Assembly (NCBI RefSeq): GCF_011397635.1
Contig: NC_064770.1
Location: 32,326,598 to 32,390,597 of the forward strand
DNA length: 64,000 nt
Source of the DNA: Epinephelus fuscoguttatus
Taxonomy: Eukaryota; Chordata; Actinopteri; Perciformes; Serranidae
Direction of reading: 5' to 3'
The notes below the pieces were generated by a model, which was not told the origin of the DNA, ran no database searches, and saw only the letters and a list, made by a program, of their open reading frames with translations. A program made the translations under genes and the position numbers. Positions 25,199 through 37,282 of this stretch are shown in pieces (the stretch's first letter is position 1; each line of letters opens with the position of its first letter).

Positions 25199-26846
25199 AG
25201 GGATGCACGATATTGGATTTTTTTTTTTCCCCCACATCCGATATGCTGATCTATAACAACTCATTTGGCCGATAACTGATATTCACTTACCAGCTACTTT
25301 AGCTAGTCTCTTCTACAGAAGTCTTTTCTGTAGTGGAATTAACATCATATTATGCATGGATACTCTCATCGTGACGGCCCACCAGCAGATGGAGACTTGA
25401 AATACAATACTTTTCAATGTATGTAATATTCATTTATTTTGCAAGCTAAGAAAAAGCATGTTGGCGGATTCCGATCTGATGTTAATTTTAAACCCGATAT
25501 TGGCTGATTCGATGATACACCAATATTATCAGCATGTTGGACGAGTCCGATATTTCATTTTAAAGCCCCTGGAAACCCAAATCCACAATAGCCTTCTAAC
25601 TATGTAATTTAGGGTCTTATGTACATAATATTAAACATGTAAAACAATTAGAAATCTGTTTCCATCCAAATTCGAAATATCTGTCTTTTAAGTTTTTGTA
25701 CATTCTTGAAATTGGGTTTGATTTGGCCATGGTTATCTCTGAGATTTTTTACGCAATAAATTCCAAACCAATCATAAATCATCAGTCAGTTGTCTCATCC
25801 CGCCCCCCAGTGGCAGCGCAACAAAACCTTTCTGCTCCAGCTAAATCGAGAGAGACAGCCGGCCGGCAACGGTCTCTCCCGCTTTGACGGTCGGTGTTTG
25901 TGTCAGAGTAAAGACATATTTAATCTATTAAGACTGGATGTGTTTGAATAAAAAGGCTATTATCAGAAAAACGGAGCAGATTTATGTTTTCAATGAAAAT
26001 GTATCTCAATGAAGAAAGGCAAAGCGCTAGCCTCCCATTGTCATTCATCTCAGCTAACGGCCGGGCTCAACCGGGCACGTCTGCAGCGCGAGTCCCGTAG
26101 CAGCTCGCCCCCCTGTTAATTACAGCGGCTCCACCGGCAACGGGAGCGGCGCGACAACTCTATTTTACGCGGCCCTTCTATTGTTTATCCGTGACACTGT
26201 GTCCGTGGCGGACATTTGAAAACGAGTAGATATCAAACAGTACGGTAAACTTGTAGATAACTCAAATATATGTAATAACTTAGGTGGAAAATGCTTTAAC
26301 ATTTCATGCAGCCTACATGCAGCCTCTCGGCTCAGCAAACGGTAAACAACCCTGCTGGCTTCTCTACGTGTCGCTTCCGTACGCAGTCAGTGGAGCCCAA
26401 ATGAATACGCCGCGACACTACGCTGTACGTTTGCAGCCGGTGGAGCCTGCCCGTAACATTGCATGTAAAAGCTATGCTAACTATTCTACGAAGTAACATT
26501 AATATGAATCACAAAACATTGTGAAACTCAAACATGTACGGCTGGATTAAATTTGTGGCAGCCATTGCTGAGCGAGGGAGATGTCGATCAAAATGAGAGA
26601 GCTGTCAATCGGAGCATTATCTGCCACGCCCACTCTGTCCTGGCAAGTGGGCTAAACAGCAAAATGAGCTGTTTTTAAACCATGATTTCTAATAGTTATT
26701 AATGGTTATTTTCACTCAGACTATTGTGGATGATTAATGAGACACTCGACTTTGATATAATATATGCATTTTTACTATTTCAAGCTGTGTTTCCAAAGGC
26801 TTTAAGGTCAGTATCGATGACGTGCCGATATTACCGTGCATCCCTA
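25199..26846. mobile_element. hAT-like non-autonomous element (family E), near complete
   Basis: The left end TAGGGATGCACGATATT pairs with the right end GATATTACCGTGCATCCCTA as terminal inverted repeats. No transposase frame is present. The first 360 bp recurs in intron 1 of ilf3 at 55,884-56,285, with blocks such as GGAATTAACATCATATTA and CAGATGGAGAC. The interior from about 25,800 to 26,470 is CpG-rich, in contrast to the AT-rich flanks. An exact 8-bp target duplication was not clear. Confidence 0.7.
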
Positions 26847-27029
26847 TTACCTACTAATTTCTACCTGCTAGGTCAGAAATGCTGTTAAAATCTAGGTCGT
26901 GGTTTCAAACATGAACAAGTTGACGCAGCACATTTTAAATGCATCCATTTCGAGGCATGTTTAACACAACACTTTAATCATTAACAACCGCAACATCATT
27001 AACAACAAGTTTATGTTCATGTGTTTGCG
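26847..27029. other. Nothing recognised
   Basis: Short AT-rich spacer between two repeats. Confidence 0.4.
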
Positions 27030-27435
27030 TCCAGTTCCTGTTTAATTTTTAAATATGTTTTCATCGTGTTTAATATTACTTTTACTTCCTGAGTTTTCCA
27101 GCCTTTGTTGATTACCTCATGTGTTTCACCTGTGTCTTGTTCCACTCACCTGTGTGTAGCTAGTAATCAGCCTTTGTGTATTTAAAGCCCAGTGTTTCCC
27201 CCCCATTCAGTTGCCAGATTGTCATTGTCGACCCAGTGTGTTCATCCTCTTGATTGATTCCTTGGGTATTTTTATTCAGCTTGGATTTATGGACTTGGAT
27301 TTTTGTGTGATTTCCCTGAATGGATTTTCTGCCTTCGCTGGCTGCCTTCACGTGTTTGACCCCTGAAGTAAAGATTTGGTCTTGATAAACAGTTCTTAGT
27401 GTTCTGTGTTTTTCTCTGCAGCAGAGTCCTAGTTT
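27030..27435 (+). repeat. Possible solo LTR
   Basis: It contains CACCTGTGTCTTGTTCCACTC, then TGTGTATTTAAAGCCCAGTG (TATA-like), then TGAAGTAAAGATTTGGTCTTG near the end, an order like fish retrotransposon LTRs. No gag or pol sequence lies nearby. Clear TG...CA ends and a target duplication were not identified, so this is tentative. Confidence 0.35.
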
Positions 27436-28675
27436 TATACTAAATCATTGCAGTTGATCCACATCTGCCACTGTTTCTGAGTGAGGTTTTTTTTAACCTT
27501 CTCCCCTTTACGTCCTACTATTTTCATGACTTAAACTGGCCCTTGTTTTTCCCAATTTGATCAATTGAACAGTCGTAAACAGCACAAATCATATGGATTT
27601 GTGCAGTGTTCATAGTCTTTGCCTCCAGTTGCCCACACTCCATCTGATGTACGTCAGCAAAGAAGTTATTTCTGAAAAAATTGTTCTGTGTGACAGAAAA
27701 AATCCGCATAACTGTTAATGAATAAACTTCAGCGACATTTTATGATTTACACTGTAAATACGTCACTGTAAATTTTACAGTGACGTATCATCTGGTGTTT
27801 GCCTATAATGCAGAGCATCTAGTAAGGATAAATGGGACATGACGTCCTTGACAGCCGACTCAATTAAACACCTTGAATAAAACTACAGATTTCTCAGGGT
27901 TTGGACATTTATGGAAACATTTGTGATAATGTAACAGCAAAACAAAATATAAAACATAGGTCTAGTCGTCTTTAAACATTTTAATGTGAGAATATTATAT
28001 ATATCTTTAAGGAAATGTTTTAGAGCACTTGCTTGCGCTCAGAGCAGGACATTTAGGAGTCATTCCCATGATGATGCACATATCCTTCAGGCTGACTGTT
28101 ACATAATTCACATCACCCGCCTGTCTAAACCAATATTATTTCTCTAACTGCAGCAGGCCCAGGCTGAAATGAGACAGTCTTATGCATTACATGGAGTTAA
28201 GCATCTGCAGTGGTGGCTTCTCTCTATCTGCAGCTGACCTTTTCAGAGTGATGCAGTCTCTCTCACACACTGTATACAGCCCTTTCTCACTTTCATATTC
28301 AGTAATGGAGTTTTTTTATTTGATTTACACAGTAGCTGAATGATAAAGGCTCTTGTGCTGCAGCTATTTCACACTTGAGTGAGTCGAGGAAGCGCCTGTT
28401 CCTTATATACGCTCGGTGAAAGACAGGAATGATAATTTTAGCAGCTCAGTGACTGCCGTTCATTCAAGCAGCAGAGAATACATAGGCATAGCCAGGCATA
28501 CATGATAGAGAGGGAGCAAAACAGACGTCATGTGAGTGTTTAATTCAGTGCGTACGATGCAAATCAATATGCCGCTGCCTCACCATGCAGTGAGTAATGG
28601 TGGAGGTTTAATTCTGCAATGACTATGGTCATGATTATGTTTGGCTCCCTGAGGAGCCTACAGAGTTACTTTGCA
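27436..28675. other. Intergenic, no gene recognised
   Basis: A short perfect inverted repeat lies at about 27,762-27,787 (TACGTCACTGTAAA and TTTACAGTGACGTA). No exon is supported. Confidence 0.45.
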
Positions 28676-28935
28676 TCTTCTGGGGTCTCATTTATGAAAC
28701 AGTGTGTAGGATCCAGACTAAAAATGTACGAACAAAAGCCAAAAATGGCGTGGCGTTTCTGCAATCAGGCTTCCACTTCACCATCTGCATGGGCAAATTC
28801 CCGTTTCCAAATTGTTCATAAGCTTGGGTCAAAGTTTCTCCCATCAAGTCTGTTTTTATAGGTCACGACTTTTCCGTGTGAAGTGTTGACGCCTCTTTCA
28901 GACCTCATTTTGTGCGTATGCAGTGTTCATAAATA
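28676..28935 (+). repeat. Dispersed repeat family F, copy 1
   Basis: It matches the reverse complement of 56,690-56,985: GTAGGATCCA(G/T)ACT, TTCTGCAATCAGGCT-like, CCATCTGCAT, GGGTCAA(A/T)GTTTCTCC, ATCAAGTCTGTTTTTA. It is collinear over about 250 bp. Confidence 0.7.
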
Positions 28936-29685
28936 AGAGCACTGCTGAGATTTAAAAAGAACAAATGAAATCTGTGCTAAAGCCTAAAAAAATAATGGCT
29001 GCACTTCTTGACTGAACAGGATTATTGCTCTAAATTGGACAGTTATGAGTGATTGCTCTGAAAATTAGCTTTTTACAGGCGTACAGGGTACGAGTTACAT
29101 TAAGTTCCCATGCACGTGGGACAAACAGCAGTGAGGAAGCTGTGGTTTACTGGTCACTTGTTGAGGTCATCTCAAGTATCCCGTGTGTTTAAATAGACCC
29201 CTGGGTGCAGGACATCTCTTCCTCAGAGGGATTTTCTCTCAAGCCTGTAGCTTCCGGGACAACCTACTTTGCTGCTATTTTATTGCATCATGTATTTCAG
29301 AGGGACACTTCTGTTGTGTATGTGGTTTTTGTACGTGCAGGAATACACTGCAGTGGAATTAGGAGGAATCCAGATACTTTGGAGCTGTACAATACTATTT
29401 TGGGACTGAAGCAATAAATCATGAGAGCAGTTTATTTTGGATCGATAATATTTCTTTCTTTCTTTGATATAGGTGATAGTTACATAACTAGCTACACTGA
29501 GGTTGAGTGAGTCAGGCATCGTGTGGGGTATATGATGGGCAATCAGACAAACAACTCACTTCACACAGAAAATTTAATGTCACTGATTAGTTGCTTTTTA
29601 TCCAAGAATAGACACAAGGGGCTGAAATATTTTGTTATGTCTGCATTAATCTGACAATTTCCAGTTTCACTTTCAACTTCCGGTC
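28936..29685. other. Intergenic, no gene recognised
   Basis: No coding exon or repeat identified. Confidence 0.4.
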
Positions 29686-29880
29686 CTTGTATGACCAAAG
29701 TGGGAGCTATGTCCAAATACTCTGCGTAAAGTCAAACACATTTTCGGTGGGTGTTGGCCTCCTCCGGGGTTGTCCCTTGTCACCGACCCTGTTTGTGATA
29801 TTCATGGACAGGATCTCGAGACGCAGCCGAAGAGAGGAAGGGGTCCAGTTTGGGGACCTCAGAATTGCATCTCTGCTTTT
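29686..29880 (+). pseudogene. Non-LTR reverse transcriptase fragment
   Basis: One frame encodes SVGVGLLRGCPLSPTLFVIF, then MDRISRRSRREEGVQFGDL and RIASLLF. This is the RT segment just upstream of the FADD/YADD box of a non-LTR element (GxxQGCPLSP-type motif with Q changed to R). The match stops at SLLF, and the catalytic box is missing. It belongs to a different family from the L1 immediately to its right. Confidence 0.75.
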
Positions 29881-29886
29881 CATACT

Positions 29887-29901
29887 GTACTTTTGAGTTT
29901 A
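29887..29901. repeat. 15-bp target-site duplication, left copy
   Basis: GTACTTTTGAGTTTA is identical to 33,467-33,481 and bounds the L1 insertion. Confidence 0.85.
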
Positions 29902-30429
29902 TTTTATTTTTATTTTTTTCAATTTTCATTTCATTTGATTTTTTTATTTATTGAGTTGGGACAATGCACATTAATCAACATTACTGCATTGAGCATCAAT
30001 GTAAATGCACCGGACTTAGCACAGATGCTAAATTTCATCCGTAGTCCCAAGGCAGGTACCTACACAACACAGACACAGTAAGACTTTAAAACCTCACAAC
30101 TACAAATCATACAATAGACAATTACAAAACAAAACACAGGCAGACAATATTAAAACAAACAAAACACAGGCAGACAGAGGCCCCAGAGCTCCACCGACAC
30201 CAAGGCGTGAACCAACCCACCCCGACTACCGTCTGAAGTAGCCCATGCCCCTCCGGCACAGGCACCCACCCCCTGCTCAAGCAGAGATCACCCCCCAGAC
30301 ATCAGGGCCCAGATCCCGGGTCTCGACCCACACCAGAGCAGCCGCTGCACCCGACTCTGGGCCAACAGCTGCCACAGCAGGCTAAGTTAATATCCATGCT
30401 GATGTTGCCCAGGTGACCTAGTATACATA

Positions 30430-32813
30430 ATGTGGGGCACGCAGGAATTCTACAATTGAGTTATGTTGATAAGTGTTTACATACTTCGAGCCAAAATTTT
30501 TGTACAGGTGCACAAAACCACAGAGCAATTTTGTATTGTATAAGTTGCAAATTTGTATTTTTAGTCATATTAAAGGTATTTGAACATATTTCCGACCAGA
30601 AATTTTGACTAGGGTTAATGGACAAGTCTGTCTCCCATTCTGAAGTTAGAAAAGAGAGCGAGTTATCCATTTTGGACATTAATCTGTATATTTTTGATAG
30701 TAATTTTGGGGTGTTGAGATTAATAAATTCTGACACTTTAGTGGGAAGCTGTAAGTCTAGTTGGTTTAGTATATAGTTTTTACTTATTATGGACTTGAGT
30801 TGTTGATATTCTAAAAATCTGTTGGAGCTAATCCCATATAGTACAGTGAATATGTCAAAAAATATAAATTTTCCATTTATGATTGTATGTTCTAAATACT
30901 TTATTCCTTGGTTGCTCTACTGAGTAAAGTTCAGCATCTTTTTGTTTTGCAAGATATCAGAGTTGTTCCAGATGGGTATGATTACAGGGGAAAAGTGAAG
31001 CCTTGGTTATTTTAAGAAATTCCCACCAGGCTGTCAGAGAGGAGCTAATGTTGATGCTTTTGAAACATTTATGATGTTTGATATATTGACTAATAAATGG
31101 TAAGTTTGAGATTTCCAGATAATCGCAAAATGCCTGTTCTGAATCTAACCACAGTTTATCTCGTGGGAGAGATTTGCACCATTTTTACGATATACTGTAA
31201 CCTATTGGTTAAAAAATAGTAATGGAAGTTGGGCAAGTCTAATCCTCCACTGTCTCTAATTTTGTTGTAAGGTTTTTAAGCTAATGCGTGGTGGTTTATT
31301 TTTCCAAAGAATTTTGGATATGTATGAATCAAGTGATTTAAACCATGCAGGGGATGGTTTGATGGGTATCACTGAGAAAAGGTAATTTATTTTTGGTAAG
31401 ACCATCATTTTAACCGTGGCAACTCTCCCCATGAGTGAAATGGGTAGAGAGGTCCAGCGAGTGAGATCATCCTCTATCATCTTTAAAAGCTGAACGTAGT
31501 TTTGTTAGCTCTGACAGCCTAGGGGAGATGTTTATGCCTAAATATCTGATGTTTACTGATTGTAATGTAGTAGTTGGTGTATTCTGGAAATTACAGTTAA
31601 TGGATAGAACTGTGGATTTAGACCAATTGATAGGATAGTCAGATAGAAAGAGTAATACATCATCAGCATAGAGACTTATCTTGTGTTCTAAATTTTTGCA
31701 CTTGATGTCTTTAATATTCTTATTTTGTCTGATAGCAGCTGCTAAAGGTTCAATAAATATAGCAAAAAGTGAGGAGGGAAGTGGACAACCCTGCCTAGTA
31801 CCTCTCTGCAGGTTGAAGCTAATATAGACCAAAATTCTTTGTTGAATTCCACTGGAAAGCCATCTGGGCCTGGGACTTTATTACTGGGCATTTGTTGGAG
31901 GGCTTCATGGAGTTCTCTTATTGAGAGAGGTGAGTTTAAAGTCATAGCCTGTTCATGATGTAATTTTGGGAGGCTGATGTTTCTGAGAAACTGGTCGATG
32001 GTGTTGTCTGCTGGATCAATTTGTGATGAGTATAATTTTTGGTAAAAATCCCTGAAAACTGAGTTTATTGTGCGGGGATCATGGGTGGTATTACCTGATG
32101 GGTCCTTAATGAATGTTATCGTTGTTTTTTCTTTGTTTATTTTTAATCGATTGGCTAGATATCTCCCAGATCTGTTGCCATGTTCAGAGTTCTCCAAACG
32201 AAGTCTTTGCACTAGGATTTGTGTTTTTTTTTATCTATTATTTTATTTAACTCTACCTTAGCTTTCCTTATCCTGTTTCAGGTGTGGTCATCTGGAGATG
32301 CATAATAGGCATTCTCTAATGATTTAATTTCAAGTTCTAATTCTGTTCTTTGAATTCTCTTTCTTTTTCTTATGTGATGAAAAGGAGATTATTTTGCCTT
32401 GGATTACTTCTTTTCCTGCTTCCTAAAGAACACTTGCTGATGTTCCTGGTAGGTCATTCCCATTCCATTTTAAAGAAATTAAGAAAATCAGGGTCTTTAA
32501 GTAATGATGTATTAAATCTCCAGTTTCTGGATGGTGATGTGAATCCCTTATTCACCAGTGAAAGAAACTGGTGCGTGATCACTGATAGTGATGGGATGTT
32601 TTTTGGTTTCTGAAGTATCGCTCATCAAAGAGCTGCTAACTAAAAAGTAATCTAGTCTGGAATATGAGTGGTGAACTGGTGATAAGAAAGTGTAATCCCT
32701 GAGAGTAGGGTGGTGTCTGCCTGAAGATCTTTCAGTCGATTAAAAAGTTTTAATCTCTTCTCCCTGGAACCAGCTCCATGCACATTCCATGTAACAAACC
32801 TTAGTGTGCTCAT
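30430..32813 (-). pseudogene. L1 ORF2 remnant (endonuclease-reverse transcriptase)
   Basis: The start codon at 32,813 opens MSTLRFVTWNVHGAGSREK, with the WNV(H)G motif of the APE endonuclease. After LKDLQAD the frame jumps into endonuclease C-terminal sequence, so most of the nuclease is missing. RT blocks follow in shifted frames: VPGPDGFPVEF at about 31,865, RGTRQGCPLPSSLF at about 31,800, SLYADDVLLF at about 31,670 with the YADD box, and INWSKSTVLSIN right after it. The linker normally between the last two is missing. Further fragments (YLGINISPRL; GRVATVKMMVLPKINYLF) reach to about 30,470. Stops and frameshifts make it non-functional. Confidence 0.85.
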
Positions 32814-32847
32814 GGTGAGTCTGTTGGAGTGAGTGTTGTATGTAGGT

Positions 32848-32854
32848 GTGTGTG

Positions 32855-32895
<41 letters not shown>
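32848..32895. repeat. (GT)n microsatellite
   Basis: About 24 units with single interruptions, between the ORF1 and ORF2 remnants of the L1. It produces a long His-Thr frame that is not a gene. Confidence 0.9.
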
Positions 32896-32903
<8 letters not shown>

Positions 32904-32959
32904 AAGTGTATGTTGCATCTTTCTACATGTTATGTGTACATGTACTGTAAGTGTGCGCT

Positions 32960-32960
32960 G

Positions 32961-33008
<48 letters not shown>
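32960..33008. repeat. (TG)n microsatellite
   Basis: About 24 uninterrupted TG units inside the L1 inter-ORF region. Confidence 0.95.
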
Positions 33009-33009
<1 letters not shown>

Positions 33010-33074
33010 AGTATAGGTGCCGTGTATGTTTGCATTAATATCATGAAATAAAGAAAAAATGCAGCAGGTTGGGG

Positions 33075-33380
33075 TGAAATTAAAGGGGAAAAAAGAAAAA
33101 AGACAAATGACAATGTGTTTCGCGGGGGAGAGATCGCTCCAGGTGAGTCCTCGTTGCAGCATCTCTTCGGAGATGAGACTTTGGCGGCTGCTGGAGTGGC
33201 TGAATTAGAGTTTCCCTTGACATACGGTCAAAACACTCGTCAATGTATGCTTTAAGGGAATCCAAGTCTTTGTTTTGCTCCAGAATGTTGGGATTGGAAA
33301 ATATATTGTTAGAAAATAGGATTGACTGTTTTTAAATAGTTTTAATTAAATTGGCGAACTTGTACTGAGGCAATGAAATG
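33075..33380 (-). pseudogene. L1 ORF1 remnant
   Basis: A minus-strand frame through 33,265-33,110 reads DSLKAYIDECFDRMSRETL, then QPPKSHLRRDA and ERSLPRETHC. Its position just before ORF2 and its character fit the end or a deleted version of an L1 ORF1. The trimer core and RNA-binding body are not visible. Confidence 0.5.
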
Positions 33381-33466
33381 TTTGAGTTGTTTAGATAGTT
33401 GCCATGTTGGATTCTGTAAAGTCTCGTAGAGTGTCGTGGTACTACGGCATCACTTACCTCCGTAGC

Positions 33467-33481
33467 GTACTTTTGAGTTTA
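33467..33481. repeat. 15-bp target-site duplication, right copy
   Basis: Identical to 29,887-29,901, defining the right (5') end of the L1. Confidence 0.85.
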
Positions 33482-35496
33482 AATGCAGTACTTCTACTTG
33501 TAACCAATATTTATCACTGTAGTATTGCTATTTTTCGCAAGTAAAAAGTTTGAATACTTCTTTGACCATGAAACTATCAGGCTAAGTGGAGACGGTTACG
33601 TTTATTTTAGTTATCTTCTAATGACTGATATTCACTGTTGACTCACCAAAAAAGGGCAAAATACAAGAGAGAGGAGATTTTTTTGAAACCTAAAACGCAC
33701 TGCTTCCAGCAAAATGACTGTTTGGCTACACAGAGTTATAAATTACCGTTTATCTGCTTTGTGACATGTTCCTCAGGAACATACAAGACCCCACAGCCAC
33801 ACAGCCGGGAAGACAAGACAGATGGACCTGCTCTCACTGCATGTGGTCAGTCGAGGGGTGATTAGACGGAGCTTTTGCAGGATTCTGTGGAAGGATTATT
33901 TGAACGCATTTCTGTGTGTATAAAGACCTGATTAATGTGAAGTGTCCCTATAGAACGAAGAGCACGTCTTGAAAACATCATACAAATCCAGCGGGGCCTA
34001 TAAAAATGGAATAGTTAAGCTGAAATTCCAGAGACTTTGCAACATTGATTGCCAATCTCAACCGATTATTAAGAATACACTTTCCCTGGGACAGTGAACA
34101 ACTGAATGTACATAAAAACCAGCGAGCATGACATGCATAATTATACAAAAATATTTGGCCTGGTAATTATGAGGTTTTCAACAAATAAATCCTGGAATTT
34201 TTCTTGCTGTTTTTTTTCTGTCCTCACAAAAATGCAGAGAATGGTGCGACAAAATAATCGCAGCCAACCCTATCTGACCAGGTCGCTGTGCTCTCCTGCT
34301 GCTGTGGGTTATTTGAGGCTGTGATGCTGAGGAGGTGTCACAGAAAGAGACAACAAGTACGACAAAGTTAAAAGTGGAAATTTAGCGAACATGGCTTTTC
34401 CTACAGGCCTGTTGTTTCTGTAAAACTGTTTTTATTGAGTCCAGGGCAGCGTGCCATTCAGAGACCAGATTCCTGTGTAATGAAGTGAGGCATTCACAGT
34501 CCAACACACAACCCCAGACAAAGTGGTGCTGCTGGATGTGTCTTAGGGCCTCTTAGTCAGGTTAACTTTAGAGTATTGTTGAATCGATGCACGTTGTTGT
34601 CCAGCGCAGCGTACAACACAAACCGCTCGTATAAGACATATTTACAGCCGTGGTTTCCTTTTTTATGGTGTGTCCCTTTGGTGCAAATAAAAAAATGCAA
34701 TTAACATGGCTGCTCAAGTAAATAGCATCCATGTGGAGTTAAGATACAGCAGCGAAGACTGGAAATGTCACAGGAAGGCTTTCTCTCTGGCACACTGTGT
34801 GAGCTGATCATCGTCTTTCCATGTCCGCGTGAGACAACGGCACACACTGAGGTGGGAAACGTTTCTTTAAAGCCAAATGAATCAGACGTTAAGAATCCCT
34901 TTTATTAAACTTCACATTTTACTTTGATTCAAACAAGTTGGTTTTGCATTTTTATAGACACGGTCTAAAAATATCATAAGACGTGTTCTTACATCCAGTG
35001 AAGCCCCAAAGAGGAGCAGTTGCCCCACAGCCCCATATTCACCGCAGTACAGTACTGTCGAGTTTGGGTTTTCTCTGTTTTCCGTTTCCACTGTGAAAAG
35101 TTGTGGATGGTACCAATGGAACCGTTCTGTACCGTCCCCATTTTTGGTCCCCCCTCTGTTGGGGTACCTAGCACGCAGATCTGGTACTAAAAGGTGGAGC
35201 TGTGAACACTGCAGTCTGATTGGTCAGTAGCAGACGTGGAGAGTTTTACATATATCAGGAAACTGTAAGTTTGAAATTAAATGATGTTTTGCTGCCTCTC
35301 GCAGCAGCTGTAGACTGAGAAAAAAAACGTAATTCTCTGGGTCGACTGCCAGGGACTTTTAAGGTGGAATATTTACTTGTAATGTTACGCAATGCATGAG
35401 CTGACGACGTGAATCAATCAGCACACCTTAAATAAGTGGATCCAACAAACACTGTCTTTCACGCGAGAGACTTGTGTTCGCATCTCGTAAGATTCT
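33482..35496. other. Intergenic, mostly unrecognised
   Basis: The first about 80 bp (AGTACTTCTACTTG, then TTTGAATACTTCTTTG) is part of a common fish repeat, the L1 target. About 35,000-35,230 (TTTTCCGTTTCCACTGTG, GATGGTACCAATGGAACCG) also resembles a dispersed MITE. The middle shows nothing recognisable. Confidence 0.4.
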
Positions 35497-35710
35497 AAAG
35501 CCAAATGTGTGTTTGTTGTTGAAGGAAAAAAATAGTCAATTCACTGTGTTGTACCGACGTAAATTTCCTTGAAGTTTGAAAGAAGACAATGCATGTAACA
35601 GGCGGAACTTGACACAGTGTCCGAGAACATCAACAACCAATGCACCCAGGGTACCTTGCACATCATATCCGGACGTAGAAAGTCCATGACCAAGCGTCGA
35701 TATGTGGCTT
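35497..35710 (+). repeat. Repeat family B, internal fragment
   Basis: Collinear with 21,460-21,760: ATTCTAAAGCCAAA, TTGTTGTTGAAGG, GCATGTAACAGGC(G/A)GAACTTG, GAACATCAACAACCAA, CACCCAGGGTACCTT, GGACGT(A/G)GAAAGTCCAT. Confidence 0.8.
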
Positions 35711-36613
35711 CCTGTGACTTTTAAGATTTTAGATATTCATTCGTCACTGTTGTAAGCCAAAAGTGATTCTTAAATTCTCCAAATTGTAAAAATGTGTAGC
35801 CTATACACTGAATAAAAAAATGTGTTAACATTTCGTCAACTAAAACGTGCTTCGTCAGTCTACAGCTTGGTGCCTTTTCCTCGAAATTTTGTCAAACCTC
35901 AACAGCAACGGCTGGTTTTAAGTCTCCCTAACTAAGCTAGCTATGAATTCTAAATCCAGCAAAGCTAAAAAATTGAGAATTTAATAGTGTGTGAACAGCT
36001 TCATTTGCTTTCACCACCAACACTGCAAAGTTAAAGAACCAATTGAATGTTCTAATTTAGATTTAATAACCTTCATTATAAGGCTCAAATATGTTTTTGT
36101 GGCTTCAGGCATTTTCTTTTTCTTTTTATTTTGGCCAAATATGTCTCTTTTGATAGTAAAGGTTGCAGACCCCTGGCCTAATACGTGTATAAACAGATAC
36201 ATAACATATTAAACAGGATTGTTGTGGAAATCAAAATATTAACTGTGCCAGCATTAGTTTATGCACATCAGATAATTGGTGACATTATAGTATGTAATTC
36301 CTTAACTCTCATATTGACATAGTTTTAAAGTGGCCTGTATACTTTAGGTACGGCTTATGGAGTGCCACCCCTGTGAAAAAATTCAGGGTCTGATCTGAAC
36401 TCCTTTTGTGGAAACAGATTGTTGGTGTGGTACCATAAATACAGTGAGTTATTCATGAAGCCTTGAAAGGAAAAATCTTTCGGACATGATGAAGGACATA
36501 CTGTAGGCCTGTGACAGCTTTTTGTCTCTCCACCAAAGAAAAGAAACAATGTGAATATAAAGCGGCCCCATGATAAGCATGCTCTCCTATTTTTTTTTCT
36601 TTTTCTGTTGCAG
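35711..36613. other. Intergenic, no gene recognised
   Basis: GGTTGCAGACCCCTGGCC at about 36,162 resembles a hAT terminal repeat, but the partner end was not found. Confidence 0.4.
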
Positions 36614-36698
36614 AGCAGACTTGCTTCCCACCACCTGTTCCTGATGGCCCGTCCTCTCTGCACATCACCCTCCTGTGTCGTCTCCTTTCCATTTGATG
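36614..36698 (+). other. Exon-like segment between strong splice signals
   Basis: A long pyrimidine tract ending CTGTTGCAG precedes an 85-bp segment that is followed by GTGAGT. One frame through it is open (SRLASHHLFLMARPLCTS), but no protein family is recognised. It could be an exon of a non-coding RNA, an upstream non-coding exon of ptger1, or chance. Confidence 0.3.
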
Positions 36699-37282
36699 GT
36701 GAGTTCTTCCATTTAGGTGTTAATCTCAGGTTTTATAGCAGAGCAGAATGATGTGGATGCATTAACCTCAGCTAATACAGCTGCATATGACTCTATTAGT
36801 ATACTTTGGGACTCTTTTGCAGACTCTACATACCTGCCTGTACATGCAGACATGTATGGACGATGTACAGTTCAGATGTGTGCTTTTAACTCATATCACT
36901 GTAACAACTATCTATTAAAATGTCCTGGATTATGCAACGAGTGCATGTACACATGCACGCCTCAGTGCACAGCCTGTCAAAGGGCACTTTTTCTTCGACA
37001 CACAGCTGCATTGTGTACATTAAGACATCCGTTTACAGAAGCTTCCTTCTGCAGTTTTGACATGAGGCAACAATGAAACGAGAAGACGTCTCGTATGGAG
37101 AAAGAATTTCAGATATGTGCAGAGACACACTGGTGATGATGGAAATCTGCAGGTTCTTTTCATCACTTCATGCTGCAGCCTTTAGAAGCTTCTGTATTCA
37201 TTCTGTGGGCTTATCACAAAATCATACCGGGAGTTTTGAAATGTGCAGTGTGCTTTTCCTCCCTTTGAGGAGGCCTGTAGCA
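36699..37282. other. Intergenic, no gene recognised
   Basis: A 119-codon Cys-rich frame at 36,717-37,076 has no recognisable domain. It is left uncalled. Confidence 0.35.

Larger units (their letters stand above)
29902..33466 (-). mobile_element. L1-clade LINE with both ends and TSD but internally deleted
   Basis: The element reads right to left. It has a 5' part (33,290-33,466), an ORF1 remnant, a spacer with (TG)n tracts, ORF2 remnants (endonuclease start, RT blocks, C-terminal region), a 3' UTR at about 29,960-30,430 rich in G on the minus strand, and an A-rich tail abutting 29,902. A 15-bp direct repeat flanks it. At 3,565 bp it is well short of a typical full-length L1 of about 6 kb, and the loss is internal, not 5' truncation. 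Confidence 0.85.

Noticed and set aside
32652..33113. 153-codon minus-strand frame rich in His-Thr
   Set aside because: Most of it is translation of two (TG)n tracts. Only its C-terminal part is real, as the start of the decayed L1 ORF2.
36717..37076. 119-codon Cys-containing plus-strand frame
   Set aside because: Cys spacing fits no family I know and the frame has no supporting signals.
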